Position numbers and translations under genes: made by a program | Shown here: one piece after another, positions 32,854 through 40,893 of the stretch | How the letters are laid out: each line of letters begins with the position of its first letter | How positions within the stretch are numbered: the first letter of the stretch is position 1 | Notes under the pieces: generated by a model | Seen by the model: only the letters and a program-made list of their open reading frames with translations | Databases searched by the model: none | Told to the model about the DNA's origin: nothing | Assembly: GCA_944376335.1 (NCBI GenBank) | Contig: CALWCH010000009.1 | Coordinates: forward strand, 1-55,496 | Direction: 5' to 3' | DNA from: an uncultured Clostridia bacterium | GTDB taxonomy: Bacteria > Bacillota > Clostridia > Christensenellales > Borkfalkiaceae | DNA: 55,496 nt

Positions 32854-33861
32854 ATGCAGCAAGTACTTTCGTCCGTACCAAAGAGAACCCCGCCCCTCGG
32901 CGCGGCACAAGTCACCTTTCAAAGTGCAAAACAGCACATTGCGGCGCATTTTCACCTGTATGCGAGCAAACTTGCACTCGTGAGCGACAAAACGCACTTC
33001 TCCCTCTTTGCGGGCTTTGCCCTTTCCCCGCGGGCCATCTCCCTCGTCCTGGAGGGAGACGCACTCCCGCTCTTCTCCCTGCCCGAGGGGGTATGCTGCA
33101 TCCTCGCCGCAGGGGGCAGGGAGACGCTGCTCGCCGCCCGCTGCTTTGCCGAACTTCGCCGCATCCCCTGCGCGGTCTATCCTACGGACGCGCTCCTTTC
33201 AGGAGCTGCGGAACAAACGGCATTTGTTCCCTTCGGGGAAGAACTCGCCGCCCGTCCTCTCGCCCCCGCCGACATCTGTCTGGACGAATCTCTTCTCTCC
33301 CTCGGGGAAGGCTGGGCGGCATTGCAGCTTGCCCGCCTCTCACATTTCGAGAGCCGCGCCCTCTCTGCGTTCGGCATGGGGGAGGTGCGCCCCGAGACGG
33401 AACTTCCCGAGCGCACTTTTCGCCCCGTCTTTTCCGCGCTCTGTGCACTTCCCGAGGAAGTCAAAGCGGGCGAAGGCTTTGTCCTTGCCTCGCTCCTGCA
33501 AAAGGACGGCGTCCCTTCCCCCAACGCGCTCGCATACTTTCAGCTCCTTTCGCTGTATGCGGCATTCTTTCTCAAGGGCAAGCCGAGAAAGGCGTACATC
33601 CCCGACTACGCCTTAAGGCTGCAGCGGGCAGGAAGTCCGCTCACGTCTTACGTTCCCACGCCCGAGGAATACGCCGCCCGCGCCCTCACGCTCGAACGCA
33701 TCCGCGGCCCCTTCGCCTCGGAGGCACAGCGCCTTTTGGGTGAACTTCAACCCCGCCCCGCGCCCGCAAGCGGGGGCACTTCCCGCTTAAAATACCTGCC
33801 CGAATACGCCCCCTGCGGCCTTTCCGCCGTCCTTCGCGACTTCGGGCTCATGGAATGGTGA
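32854..33861 (+). CDS. Degenerate dehydrogenase-like protein (Fe-ADH/dehydroquinate-synthase fold?), function unknown
   Basis: 335 residues. The segment ILAAGGRETLLAARCFAELRRIPCAVYPTDALLSGAA resembles the GGGxxxDxAK...IPxxxxPT core of iron-dependent alcohol dehydrogenases and glycerol-1-phosphate dehydrogenase, and PADICLDESLLSL...ALQLARLSHFESRAL resembles the helix after it. The Asp and His metal ligands of that superfamily are not evident, so it is probably catalytically altered. It lies 45 bases after hisC and 3 bases before the phosphatase gene, consistent with an operon. The assignment is tentative. Confidence 0.4.
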   Translation: MQQVLSSVPKRTPPLGAAQVTFQSAKQHIAAHFHLYASKLALVSDKTHFSLFAGFALSPRAISLVLEGDALPLFSLPEGVCCILAAGGRETLLAARCFAELRRIPCAVYPTDALLSGAAEQTAFVPFGEELAARPLAPADICLDESLLSLGEGWAALQLARLSHFESRALSAFGMGEVRPETELPERTFRPVFSALCALPEEVKAGEGFVLASLLQKDGVPSPNALAYFQLLSLYAAFFLKGKPRKAYIPDYALRLQRAGSPLTSYVPTPEEYAARALTLERIRGPFASEAQRLLGELQPRPAPASGGTSRLKYLPEYAPCGLSAVLRDFGLMEW

Positions 33862-33864
33862 ACT

Positions 33865-34644
33865 ATGACCAAAGAGCAGCTCTTAACTCAAACGGACGCC
33901 TTCTTGTTCGACCTCGACGGCACGGTATATCTCGACGAAACGCCCATCGGGAACGTCAAAAAGACGCTCTCCCGCCTTCGCCAAATGGGGAAACGCATCG
34001 TCTTTCTCACCAACAATTCTTCAAAGACGCAGGAAGAGTACATAGAAAAGCTCACCCGCATCGGCATCTTGGGGGAGAACGATCTCATCTACACCTCTTC
34101 GATGGCGGCGGCGGAGTACGTCCGCGCCCATTATGCGGGCAAGCGCGTCTATCTTCTCGCAACGGACGCGGTCAAAGCGGAATTTGCCCGCACCACACCC
34201 CTCGTCGAAGAGACCCCCGACCTCGTCATCCTCGCCTACGATACATCGCTCGACTTTGCAAAGATGAAGAAGTTCAACGAATTTTTGGCAGGGGGAGCCG
34301 AGTACATCGCCACCCACCCCGACGCCGTCTGCCCCACAAAGACCGTGCCCATGCCCGACGTCGGCTCCTTCATCGAACTGTTTGCAATGAGTTCTGGCCG
34401 CCGCCCGAGCCTCATCATCGGAAAACCCGAAAAAACGATGGGGGAGAGCCTTGCAAAGCGCCTCAATATCCCCTGTTCCCGCATGACGATGGCGGGCGAC
34501 CGCCTCCACACGGATATCCGCTTCGGCAACAACTGCGGCATGCACACCGTGCTCGTCTTAAGCGGCGAGACGACGAGAGAGACCATGCAAAACTACCCCG
34601 ATCTCCCCACCCTCGTCCTTGACGACGTCAACGCCCTTCTTTAA
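33865..34644 (+). CDS. HAD-IIA sugar/glycerol phosphate phosphatase, NagD/AraL type
   Basis: 259 residues. Motif I FLFDLDGTVYLDE, motif II FLTNNSSKTQEEY, an IIA cap (about 95-180), then IGKPEKTM and motif IV AGDRLHTDIRFGNNCGM. Family members dephosphorylate small phosphates as housecleaning. It is coupled with the preceding dehydrogenase-like gene; a phosphatase beside a G1P-dehydrogenase-like protein hints at glycerophosphate chemistry, but this is inference. Confidence 0.9.
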   Translation: MTKEQLLTQTDAFLFDLDGTVYLDETPIGNVKKTLSRLRQMGKRIVFLTNNSSKTQEEYIEKLTRIGILGENDLIYTSSMAAAEYVRAHYAGKRVYLLATDAVKAEFARTTPLVEETPDLVILAYDTSLDFAKMKKFNEFLAGGAEYIATHPDAVCPTKTVPMPDVGSFIELFAMSSGRRPSLIIGKPEKTMGESLAKRLNIPCSRMTMAGDRLHTDIRFGNNCGMHTVLVLSGETTRETMQNYPDLPTLVLDDVNALL

Positions 34645-34646
34645 GC

Positions 34647-34672
34647 GTTTCATGCCCCCGTCCGCGGGGTAT
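34647..34672 (+). promoter_or_regulatory. Candidate SigB-type promoter of the partner-switching sigma operon
   Basis: GTTTCA at 34647-34652, 14 bases, GGGTAT at 34667-34672 fits the SigB consensus (GTTT..-12/15-GGGTAT). An overlapping sigma-A reading (TATAAA with the same hexamer as -35) is much weaker. It implies the sigma factor drives its own operon. It begins three bases after the phosphatase stop. Confidence 0.5.
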
Positions 34673-34721
34673 AAAATAAGAAACCCTAAAAGGGCAGCCC
34701 TTCTTTTCAACGGAGGAACTT

Positions 34722-35027
34722 ATGAAAGAAGTCAACGTTATATCGCTCACGCCCGATACAGAGATCGAACTTTCGGGCACCATCGACGCGGGCAATGCCG
34801 AAGAATTCGGCGCCGAAGTGCTCGCCGCCTACGACAAGAGCAAATCCGATCTCGTCTTTTTGTGCGGCAAGCTCGAATTTATCGACTCCACCACCCTCGG
34901 CACCTTTGTCAAGATTTTGAAGCACGTCAAAACGGACGGCCGCAAGATGATACTCAAGGGCCTCAACGCCCACATCAAAAAGCTCTTTGTTATCTGCGCG
35001 CTCGATACCATCATGGAGATACAGTGA
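34722..35027 (+). CDS. STAS-domain anti-sigma factor antagonist (RsbV/SpoIIAA-like)
   Basis: 101 residues. The STAS fold is clear, with ELSGTIDAGNAEEFGAEV and the phospho-site segment LEFIDSTTLGTFVKILK (a Ser/Thr at the position phosphorylated in RsbV/SpoIIAA). Unphosphorylated antagonist would bind the kinase anti-sigma factor and free sigma. The stop overlaps the next start (TGATG). Confidence 0.88.
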   Translation: MKEVNVISLTPDTEIELSGTIDAGNAEEFGAEVLAAYDKSKSDLVFLCGKLEFIDSTTLGTFVKILKHVKTDGRKMILKGLNAHIKKLFVICALDTIMEIQ

Positions 35028-35392
35028 TGAACGCCCTCATCGACTTAAAAATTCCCCTCGAAAGCGGCCTTTTAACGACGGTGCGTTTACTCACCGGCGG
35101 CGTCTGTTCCCTCGTCGGCCTCGGGCTTGAAGAGAGCGAGGACTGCAAAGTCTGCGTCACCGAAAGCCTTCTCCTTCTCAAGCACGGCGGCTATACCTCG
35201 GCGCGCCTTCTCTTCACGCGCGAAGGGGGCATCCGCGTCAGCATTTCGGGCGAGGAAGGCGGCGGCGAACCCGTCTCTTCCATGGAAGAAGAAATTTCCG
35301 TCGCCCTTTTAGAGGCCCTCGTCGAGGACCTCACGATGGACAAAACCGCCTCGGGCGCCTCCCGCATTTGCTTCGGGTTTATGATCGACTGA
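35027..35392 (+). CDS. Degenerate HATPase-like protein of the sigma operon
   Basis: 121 residues, of unclear family. Position, size and the segment CVTESLLLLKHGGYTSARLLF align with the N-box of RsbW/SpoIIAB-type kinases (xxxEALxNAxxHG), but the essential Asn is absent (ESLLLLKHG), and no G-box (GxGL) is visible. It may therefore be a non-catalytic paralogue that binds the STAS protein or sigma. Overlaps with both neighbours (TGATG on each side) show tight coupling. Confidence 0.5.
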   Translation: MNALIDLKIPLESGLLTTVRLLTGGVCSLVGLGLEESEDCKVCVTESLLLLKHGGYTSARLLFTREGGIRVSISGEEGGGEPVSSMEEEISVALLEALVEDLTMDKTASGASRICFGFMID

Positions 35393-36117
35393 TGGACGAG
35401 AAGGAACTCTTTGAACAATATCATAAGACGCACGACGTCGCCCTCCGCAACCAAATTGCCGAGAAGTACCTCTTCATCGCCTCAATGATCGCCAAAAAGT
35501 TTGTCGGCCGCGGCGTGGAGTACGACGACCTATTCCAAGTCGCCTCGCTTGCCCTTCTAAAGGGCATCGACCGCTTCGACGAGACCAAGGGCCTCAAATT
35601 CTCCACCTTCATCACCCCCACCATCACGGGGGAGATCAAGAACTACTTCCGCGACCGCTCCCGCCTCATCCACCTGCCCCGCCGCATCGCGGAGCTTCGC
35701 GTCAGCGTCAAAAAGGCCGAGGAAGAGCTCTCCCTTGCAACCGGCAAGCACCCCACCGCCAAGGAGATCGCTCAAAAGCTCGGCGTTCCCGAAGAGGACG
35801 TCCTAAGCTGCATGGAAGCTGGCAGCGTCGTCTCTTTGGATAAGCCCGTCGACGACGAGGACGGCGCAAGCTTTTACGACGTTTTGCCTTCGGACGAGGA
35901 CGACTTCGAGCGCATCATGGAAAACGACGCCGTCCGCCGCGCCCTCTCCCAGCTCAACGACACGGAAAAGAAGCTCATAAGCTGTCGCTTCGGGCAGGAG
36001 CTTTCCCAGGCAGAGACGGCGCGCAGGATGAACGTCTCGCAGATGTACGTCTCGCGCATGGAGCGCAAAATTTTGCAGAAACTCAAAGAGGACTTAAAGC
36101 AGGGTCTTTTGGAATGA
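35392..36117 (+). CDS. Group 3 sigma factor, SigB/SigF family
   Basis: 241 residues. Region 2 (IAEKYLFIASMIAKKFVGRGVEYDDLFQVASLALLKGIDRFDETKGLKFSTF), the family hallmark TPTITGEIKNYFRDRSRLIHLPRRI, region 3 (TGKHPTAKEIAQKLGVPEEDV) and a region 4 helix-turn-helix (LSQAETARRMNVSQMYVSRMERKIL). There is no region 1, as in SigB, SigF and SigG. The linker FRDRSRLIHLPRRI is most like SigB. Flanking STAS and HATPase genes mean post-translational control by partner switching. Confidence 0.92.
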   Translation: MDEKELFEQYHKTHDVALRNQIAEKYLFIASMIAKKFVGRGVEYDDLFQVASLALLKGIDRFDETKGLKFSTFITPTITGEIKNYFRDRSRLIHLPRRIAELRVSVKKAEEELSLATGKHPTAKEIAQKLGVPEEDVLSCMEAGSVVSLDKPVDDEDGASFYDVLPSDEDDFERIMENDAVRRALSQLNDTEKKLISCRFGQELSQAETARRMNVSQMYVSRMERKILQKLKEDLKQGLLE

Positions 36118-36479
36118 TGTACTTCGAGATCGGCGACCATGCACAGCTCACGCACGCCCTAAAGCTGCTTTGCATGCGCCTCACAGCGGAAAACGTGCCC
36201 GAGGGCACCGTGTTCGACAGCAAGCTCGTCGTCAACGAGCTCGTCGTCAACGTGCTGCGCCACGGCGGCGGCAGGGCGTTTTTGCGCGTGCGCCTTTCGG
36301 AGGGCGAGCTGCTCGTCTCCGTGCGCGGCGAAAACGACTTTCGCCCTCCCGAAAACAGCCGCTGTTCCCCCGTGTGCGAGGAATGCGGCCGCGGGCTCTT
36401 CCTCGTCGACGCCATCTCTTCCCGCCGCGAGTATTCCAAGGAGGACGGCATCACCGTCACCCTCAAAGTGCAAAAATAA
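36114..36479 (+). CDS. Anti-sigma factor serine kinase (RsbW/SpoIIAB-like HATPase)
   Basis: 121 residues. N-box KLVVNELVVNVLRHGG and G-box CGRGLFLVDAISSRREY are intact, with a strand ITVTLKVQ at the end, so this is the functional-looking kinase of the module. It starts inside the sigma stop (ATGA). Canonical operons place the kinase before sigma; here it comes after, and a degenerate relative takes the usual position. It would hold sigma inactive and phosphorylate the STAS protein. Confidence 0.85.
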   Translation: MMYFEIGDHAQLTHALKLLCMRLTAENVPEGTVFDSKLVVNELVVNVLRHGGGRAFLRVRLSEGELLVSVRGENDFRPPENSRCSPVCEECGRGLFLVDAISSRREYSKEDGITVTLKVQK

Positions 36480-36511
36480 CCCCCCGAGCCTACGCCCGAG
36501 GGGAATTTTTT
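36480..36511 (+). terminator. Terminator of the sigma operon
   Basis: An imperfect CCCCCCGAGC/GCCCGAGGGG hairpin followed by AATTTTTTATT. The T-run overlaps the stop of the convergent membrane-protein gene. Confidence 0.55.
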
Positions 36512-37490
36512 ATTGCTTGGGATTTTTCTTTATGGCCCGCACCGCAATGAGCCCCGCCGAGAGCACCAGCCCCGTCATCGCCGCCCCGCCAAGGAGCATG
36601 GGGGAGAGGGGAGCTGCCGTCAAAAGACCCAAATTCCCCTCCGCGGCATACACCGCCGCCGCAGCCCCCGCCGCCGAGAGCAGGAGAAGAAACCTTACAA
36701 GCTCCCACGCAAAGCCTTTCCCCGCGCCCAGCCGCAGTACGGCAAACATCATGTTGAGGGCGGAAACTCCGAGCAGCACAACAAGCACCATGTCCGTCGC
36801 CTCCCACCCGCGCGCGGGCAGGGAGAGCGCACCTGTAAGCTCTGCCTTCAAAGGGGAGCCCGGCAGGCACACCGCCGCAAACGCCGCAAGCGCAAGGAGC
36901 AAAAACGCACTCCCCCAAAGCCCCTTAAAGCCCTTCTTCGCCGCAATGCCAACGGTCCGCAGCACGGCAGCCGCCGCAAAGGGGAAAAGGGCGTCGGGGG
37001 CAATCGCCCGCTCAAAGCTCTCTCCCCCCAAAAAGACGAGCCCCGCAAATGCGCCGAAGCTGAGCATTTCAAACGTCAAAGTAAACGCCGAGAGCGCCCT
37101 TGCCGTCCGCCCCGCCGCAAAGGCGACCACCGACGAGGCGAGCCCAAGCGCCGCCGTTCCGACCATCAGCAGCAATAATATCTGCAGCGCCCCCGCATAC
37201 AGACTGTTCGCGGCGGGCAGGCTGCCGCGCAGTACCTCCACCGCCATGCCGAAGAGGGAATTTCCCATCATGGTATCCCTTCCCGCCACGGCGAGCGAGG
37301 CGGCGGAAGAGGGGAGCAGCATCCCCGCAAACAGCCCGAACACCGAAGAGAGCGCCCCCGCGCCCGTCAGAGCGGCAAATAAGAGCGGCCTCGTCCTTGA
37401 TTTTTCCCGCGCCCTGCGCTCGATCAAGACCTCCGTCTCCCGTCTCCCGTTAACGGGCATCACCGCCCCTTGCACGATGGCTGTCTGCAT
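36510..37490 (-). CDS. Polytopic membrane protein of unknown function
   Basis: 326 residues from ATG 37490 (AGGAGGGG ribosome site). About nine hydrophobic segments (near residues 38-65, 95-125, 130-150, 158-175, 190-205, 215-240, 255-275, 285-302 and 305-322), rich in Ala, Leu and Gly. The N-terminal 35 residues are polar with basic clusters (RRETEVLIERRAREKSRTR) and likely cytoplasmic. No family recognised. It converges on the sigma operon. Confidence 0.65.
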   Translation of the reverse strand: MQTAIVQGAVMPVNGRRETEVLIERRAREKSRTRPLLFAALTGAGALSSVFGLFAGMLLPSSAASLAVAGRDTMMGNSLFGMAVEVLRGSLPAANSLYAGALQILLLLMVGTAALGLASSVVAFAAGRTARALSAFTLTFEMLSFGAFAGLVFLGGESFERAIAPDALFPFAAAAVLRTVGIAAKKGFKGLWGSAFLLLALAAFAAVCLPGSPLKAELTGALSLPARGWEATDMVLVVLLGVSALNMMFAVLRLGAGKGFAWELVRFLLLLSAAGAAAAVYAAEGNLGLLTAAPLSPMLLGGAAMTGLVLSAGLIAVRAIKKNPKQ

Positions 37491-37646
37491 AAAATTCCCC
37501 TCCTGAAAAAGTTTTTCCCCATCATAGCACGGGGAAGGGGGAAGGGCGCAGGGAGAGTGCGTCGCTTTTTGGCGGCATTTGGCGGGAAGCAAAGCGGGGG
37601 CGGCAGAGCCCTGCATGGTATTTTGGTGCCGTTCTCGTGAAAAGCC

Positions 37647-37675
37647 TTGAAATTTTCCGCGCGATTTGCTATACT
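37647..37675 (+). promoter_or_regulatory. Promoter of the PucR-type regulator gene
   Basis: TTGAAA at 37647-37652, 17 bases, TATACT at 37670-37675. The leader holds a small hairpin GGCGGG-TACATG-CCCGCC (37694-37711). Confidence 0.7.
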
Positions 37676-37727
37676 TGTCCTACATGATAAAAAGGCGGGT
37701 ACATGCCCGCCCATAAGGGGAGAATAT

Positions 37728-38690
37728 ATGACACATCAGACGAGGGCGGAACTTTCCCGCCTTTTAAAGGACGTTTTGGAAAAGACGGGCACCGAAGTGC
37801 GCCTCACCCCGCGCGGGGGCGAGGAGACGAAGTTCACGCTCACCTATTGCGGCGAGGGCGTGGAGGCATATATCGGCGGCACGGGCGCGGAGGCAGAGCA
37901 GACGGCAAAGCTTGTAAACTACCTCGTGCAGAATGCGGACGCGCACGAAGTGCTGCCCGACAAGGCGGAGTACCTCAAAAATATTCTTCTCGGCGAGGGC
38001 TCGGGCTGGTACATCTACCGCTTTCTCACCAAGTTCAACCTCTCGGACGGCGCGTGCTTTGCCGTCGAGCTGCTCATTCCCAAGCGCATCGGCGAGGCGC
38101 TTTCCCACATCGAGAGCTGCCTTTCCGCGCCTTCGGACATGGCAGTCCAAATGGACGATACCCACCTCGTCGTCGTCAAGTTCATGGAGGCGGAGGAGAC
38201 CCCGCTCGAATTCGGGCACTTCTTGAGCCAGTCCCTCTACGAGGAGCTCGGCATCAAGGCGAGCATCGGCATCGGCTGCGAGATGAAGAGCTTTTTAGAG
38301 ATCGCCTCTTCCTACCGTCAGGCATCCACGGCAGTCAGGGTCAGCACCCTCTTCCGCTCCGACTTCAAAGTGCACACCTACCGGGAGTACCTTCTCGTCA
38401 AGATGCTCGAGGACTTGCCCAAGGACAGGCTCAAGGAATACATGGAGCAGTTCTATGTGGAGAGCGCCGAGGAAGTCTTTGAAGATGCCGACATGATGGA
38501 GACCGCCGAGCGTTTCCTTGAAAACAGCCTCAACATCTCCGAGACCTCGCGAGACCTCTTCATGCACCGCAACACGCTCATGTACCGCCTCGATAAGATC
38601 GAGCGCATCACCGGGCTCAACATCCGCAAGTTCTCCGACGCGGTCACCTTCCGCGTCATCACCATTCTCTATAAATTGCTCAATCCCTAA
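37728..38690 (+). CDS. PucR/CdaR-type transcriptional regulator
   Basis: 320 residues. The C-terminal helix-turn-helix (AERFLENSLNISETSRDLFMHRNTLMYRLDKIERITGLNIRKFSDAVTFRV, about 265-318) is the PucR/HTH_30 type, whose RNTLxYRLxKIE signature is exact. Residues about 100-230 look like the degenerate GGDEF-like middle domain of CdaR proteins (SLYEELGIKASIGIGCEM ... SYRQASTAVRV). The N-terminal sensor part is not recognised. It sits directly before the S41 protease, which may be its target. Confidence 0.85.
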   Translation: MTHQTRAELSRLLKDVLEKTGTEVRLTPRGGEETKFTLTYCGEGVEAYIGGTGAEAEQTAKLVNYLVQNADAHEVLPDKAEYLKNILLGEGSGWYIYRFLTKFNLSDGACFAVELLIPKRIGEALSHIESCLSAPSDMAVQMDDTHLVVVKFMEAEETPLEFGHFLSQSLYEELGIKASIGIGCEMKSFLEIASSYRQASTAVRVSTLFRSDFKVHTYREYLLVKMLEDLPKDRLKEYMEQFYVESAEEVFEDADMMETAERFLENSLNISETSRDLFMHRNTLMYRLDKIERITGLNIRKFSDAVTFRVITILYKLLNP

Positions 38691-38706
38691 ACTTTCAGGA
38701 GGCAAT

Positions 38707-40170
38707 ATGGACCCCGAATTCAACAACAGACCCGATCCCGAAGAAAAGGACGAATTTTTCGACCCCGTTCCCGAGGAACGCCCCGAGGAAAAGGAGAGCC
38801 TTCCCTCTCCCCGCCCCACCAAACAGCAGAAGCTCACGCGCAGCGTCCTCTCCGTCTTTTTGGCGCTCCTTTTGCTCGCCGCGGGCTTTCTCATCGGCTG
38901 GTATGTCCGCTACTATTCGATCGACGAGGACTTACGCTCCTTCTTGTGGGCGCTCGACATCACCGAACGCTACTACTATCCCGAGGGCTTCTCGCGCGAA
39001 CAGGTTTTGCAGGACGCGGGCGAGGGGGCAACGGGCGCAGCGCTTTTGGAGGCGCTCAACAACAATCTCGACCCCTATTCGACGTACTATTCCCCCTCGG
39101 AATACGAGGCGTACGTCAGCGCGGGCGCGGGGCAGAACTACGACTTCGGCATCTCCTTCCTCGTCGGCGACACCTCGGGCACCATCGCGCTCGTCTCCTA
39201 CAATTCCCCCGCCTTTTTGGCGGGCATCAAAAAGGGGATGCGCATCTTTGCCTACGGTCCCAACGATGCCGACCTCACGCCCTTTACGACGTACGAAAAA
39301 TTCTCTCAGGATATCTCTTCCTACGGCCTCACCGTCTATTTGCAGGCGGGGTACGATGAGGAAGAGTGCGAGGGCCAAATGCCCTACGAGGTGACGGCGG
39401 GCGTCTATCAGCGCACCTACTGCGTGTATGCCGACAGCGAGACCGCCTACTACTTCCTGGGCGACGACGGCCTTACCATGAGCGAGTGTGCGGACGAGGC
39501 CATTGCTTCGCTCGACAGCGATACCTGCTACATCCGCATCGACGAGTTCGGCGGGAACTGCGCAAACGAATTTGAAGCCTGCCTCGAAGTCATGAAAGAG
39601 CGGGGGCGCGAGGACGTCATCCTCGATCTCCGCACCAACGGCGGCGGGTATTTAGACGACTTGCAGCAAATTTCCTCCCACCTCATGCGGGATGCTTCGG
39701 GCTCCCGCCCCGTCGTGCAGATCGCCCGCTACAAGGGCGGCAGAGAGGAATATTACTACGCCTACGGGAATGACTTTTCCGAGTACTTCACTTCGGAGAG
39801 CGACTTCTACGTCCTCGCCGACGAAAACACGGCGTCCGCGTCCGAGTGCCTCATCGGCGTACTCATCGACTACGGCACTCTCCCCTACGACCACATCTAT
39901 TTAAGAGAAGCCGAGGACGGTTCTTGCTCCACCTACGGCAAGGGCATCATGCAGACGAGCTTTGTCGCGGCAAACGGCGCAGCGATGAAGCTCACCGTCG
40001 CGGGCATCTTTTGGCCGGTGAGCGATACGACCATCCACGGCGTGGGCGTCACGCCCGAGGACGGCGCCGTTGCCGTCTCCGCGCCCCTCATCTGGGGGGA
40101 ACAGGACGTCATGCTCGAGGCGTTGATCGAGGATATCGCGGGCGACTCTATCCCCTCTGCTGCAGTTTAA
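38707..40170 (+). CDS. S41-family C-terminal processing protease, membrane-anchored
   Basis: 487 residues. An acidic cytoplasmic N-terminus (1-45), one span (about 46-68, VLSVFLALLLLAAGFLIGWYV), a PDZ-like middle (FGISFLVGDTSGTIALVSYNSPAFLAGIKKGMRIF) and the tail-specific protease core. Core motifs are DLRTNGGGYLDDLQQISSHL, ENTASASECLIGVL (catalytic Ser) and TYGKGIMQTSF (catalytic Lys). These enzymes trim secreted or signalling proteins, including spore ones in SpoIVB/CtpB pathways. The PDZ domain carries a long Glu-rich insertion. It follows the PucR-type gene by 16 bases. Confidence 0.9.
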   Translation: MDPEFNNRPDPEEKDEFFDPVPEERPEEKESLPSPRPTKQQKLTRSVLSVFLALLLLAAGFLIGWYVRYYSIDEDLRSFLWALDITERYYYPEGFSREQVLQDAGEGATGAALLEALNNNLDPYSTYYSPSEYEAYVSAGAGQNYDFGISFLVGDTSGTIALVSYNSPAFLAGIKKGMRIFAYGPNDADLTPFTTYEKFSQDISSYGLTVYLQAGYDEEECEGQMPYEVTAGVYQRTYCVYADSETAYYFLGDDGLTMSECADEAIASLDSDTCYIRIDEFGGNCANEFEACLEVMKERGREDVILDLRTNGGGYLDDLQQISSHLMRDASGSRPVVQIARYKGGREEYYYAYGNDFSEYFTSESDFYVLADENTASASECLIGVLIDYGTLPYDHIYLREAEDGSCSTYGKGIMQTSFVAANGAAMKLTVAGIFWPVSDTTIHGVGVTPEDGAVAVSAPLIWGEQDVMLEALIEDIAGDSIPSAAV

Positions 40171-40444
40171 GGAACGCGGAGAGCACCTTCGGGTCGATGG
40201 TGAGCGCCTCGGCGTATTCTGACACACTGTCAGCACTTTTTTGGGGGCTTTCTCCCTCATTTCGGGTAAAAATCTCTTGGGGCGGCGCATCTGCGCCGTC
40301 CTTTTTGCCGTCCGAAAACAGCAGGGCGAGCATATCCTTGTTCTCGCGGAAGAAGGCGAGCGCCGAGGAAAGCGTATGTCTTATCCCCTCATCCTCGGCA
40401 GCTGCAAATAGTAAAATGAGCAAAAATGCGTCCTTTTGGTCCAT
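40148..40444 (-). CDS. Small protein of unknown function, overlapping the protease 3' end
   Basis: 98 residues. The start MDQKDAFLLILLFAAAEDEG and end ALTIDPKVLSAFLKLQQRG look like helical protein, with an acidic, polar middle. It overlaps the protease tail by 23 bases on the opposite strand. It is divergent from the 107-residue gene at 40510; both start with polar residues and lack signal peptides. No family recognised. Confidence 0.5.
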   Translation of the reverse strand: MDQKDAFLLILLFAAAEDEGIRHTLSSALAFFRENKDMLALLFSDGKKDGADAPPQEIFTRNEGESPQKSADSVSEYAEALTIDPKVLSAFLKLQQRG

Positions 40445-40474
40445 ATTGCAGTCTATGCGGGCAATTTTGTGCGG

Positions 40475-40504
40475 GTGACGCCGGCAGAACCCCCTGCATA
40501 CAAT
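40475..40504 (+). promoter_or_regulatory. Promoter of the 107-residue protein, leaderless-like
   Basis: GTGACG at 40475-40480, 18 bases, TACAAT at 40499-40504, then GTCGT and ATG 40510. Confidence 0.5.
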
Positions 40505-40509
40505 GTCGT

Positions 40510-40833
40510 ATGAACGACTTTCAAAGCTTCTTAAAGGGCAAAAATAAGCAAGATACTGAAAATTTTGCCCAAAAACCGTCCGAAAACGTCAATTTCACTA
40601 CAAAATTACCCCCCGAATTGGAAAAAGAGGTCAAAGATGCCGCCTCCGCCCTCGAAAACAAGGGCGAAGACGCCATCTTACGCGAAATTTACGCCCGCGC
40701 CGAAAAATCAAAGAGGGCGGGCACACTCAAAAATTCTGAAATCGATGCAGTCGTCGCGCAAATTTCGCCCATGCTCGACGAAAAACAGAGGAAGAAACTT
40801 GCAAGAGTCGCCGCCCGCCTAAAGCGCATATAA
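40510..40833 (+). CDS. Small helical protein of unknown function
   Basis: 107 residues from ATG 40510, with no ribosome site but a -10 box five bases upstream. The body (LEKEVKDAASALENKGEDAILREIYARAEKSK) and tail (MLDEKQRKKLARVAARLKRI) are charged helices; no domain recognised. It is divergent from the 98-residue gene and convergent with the cysteine desulfurase gene. Confidence 0.55.
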   Translation: MNDFQSFLKGKNKQDTENFAQKPSENVNFTTKLPPELEKEVKDAASALENKGEDAILREIYARAEKSKRAGTLKNSEIDAVVAQISPMLDEKQRKKLARVAARLKRI

Positions 40834-40893
40834 GGGCGGCTTTCAACCAAAAAACCGCCGTATTTTGCCCAAATTCAGGCAAAAACACATGCT

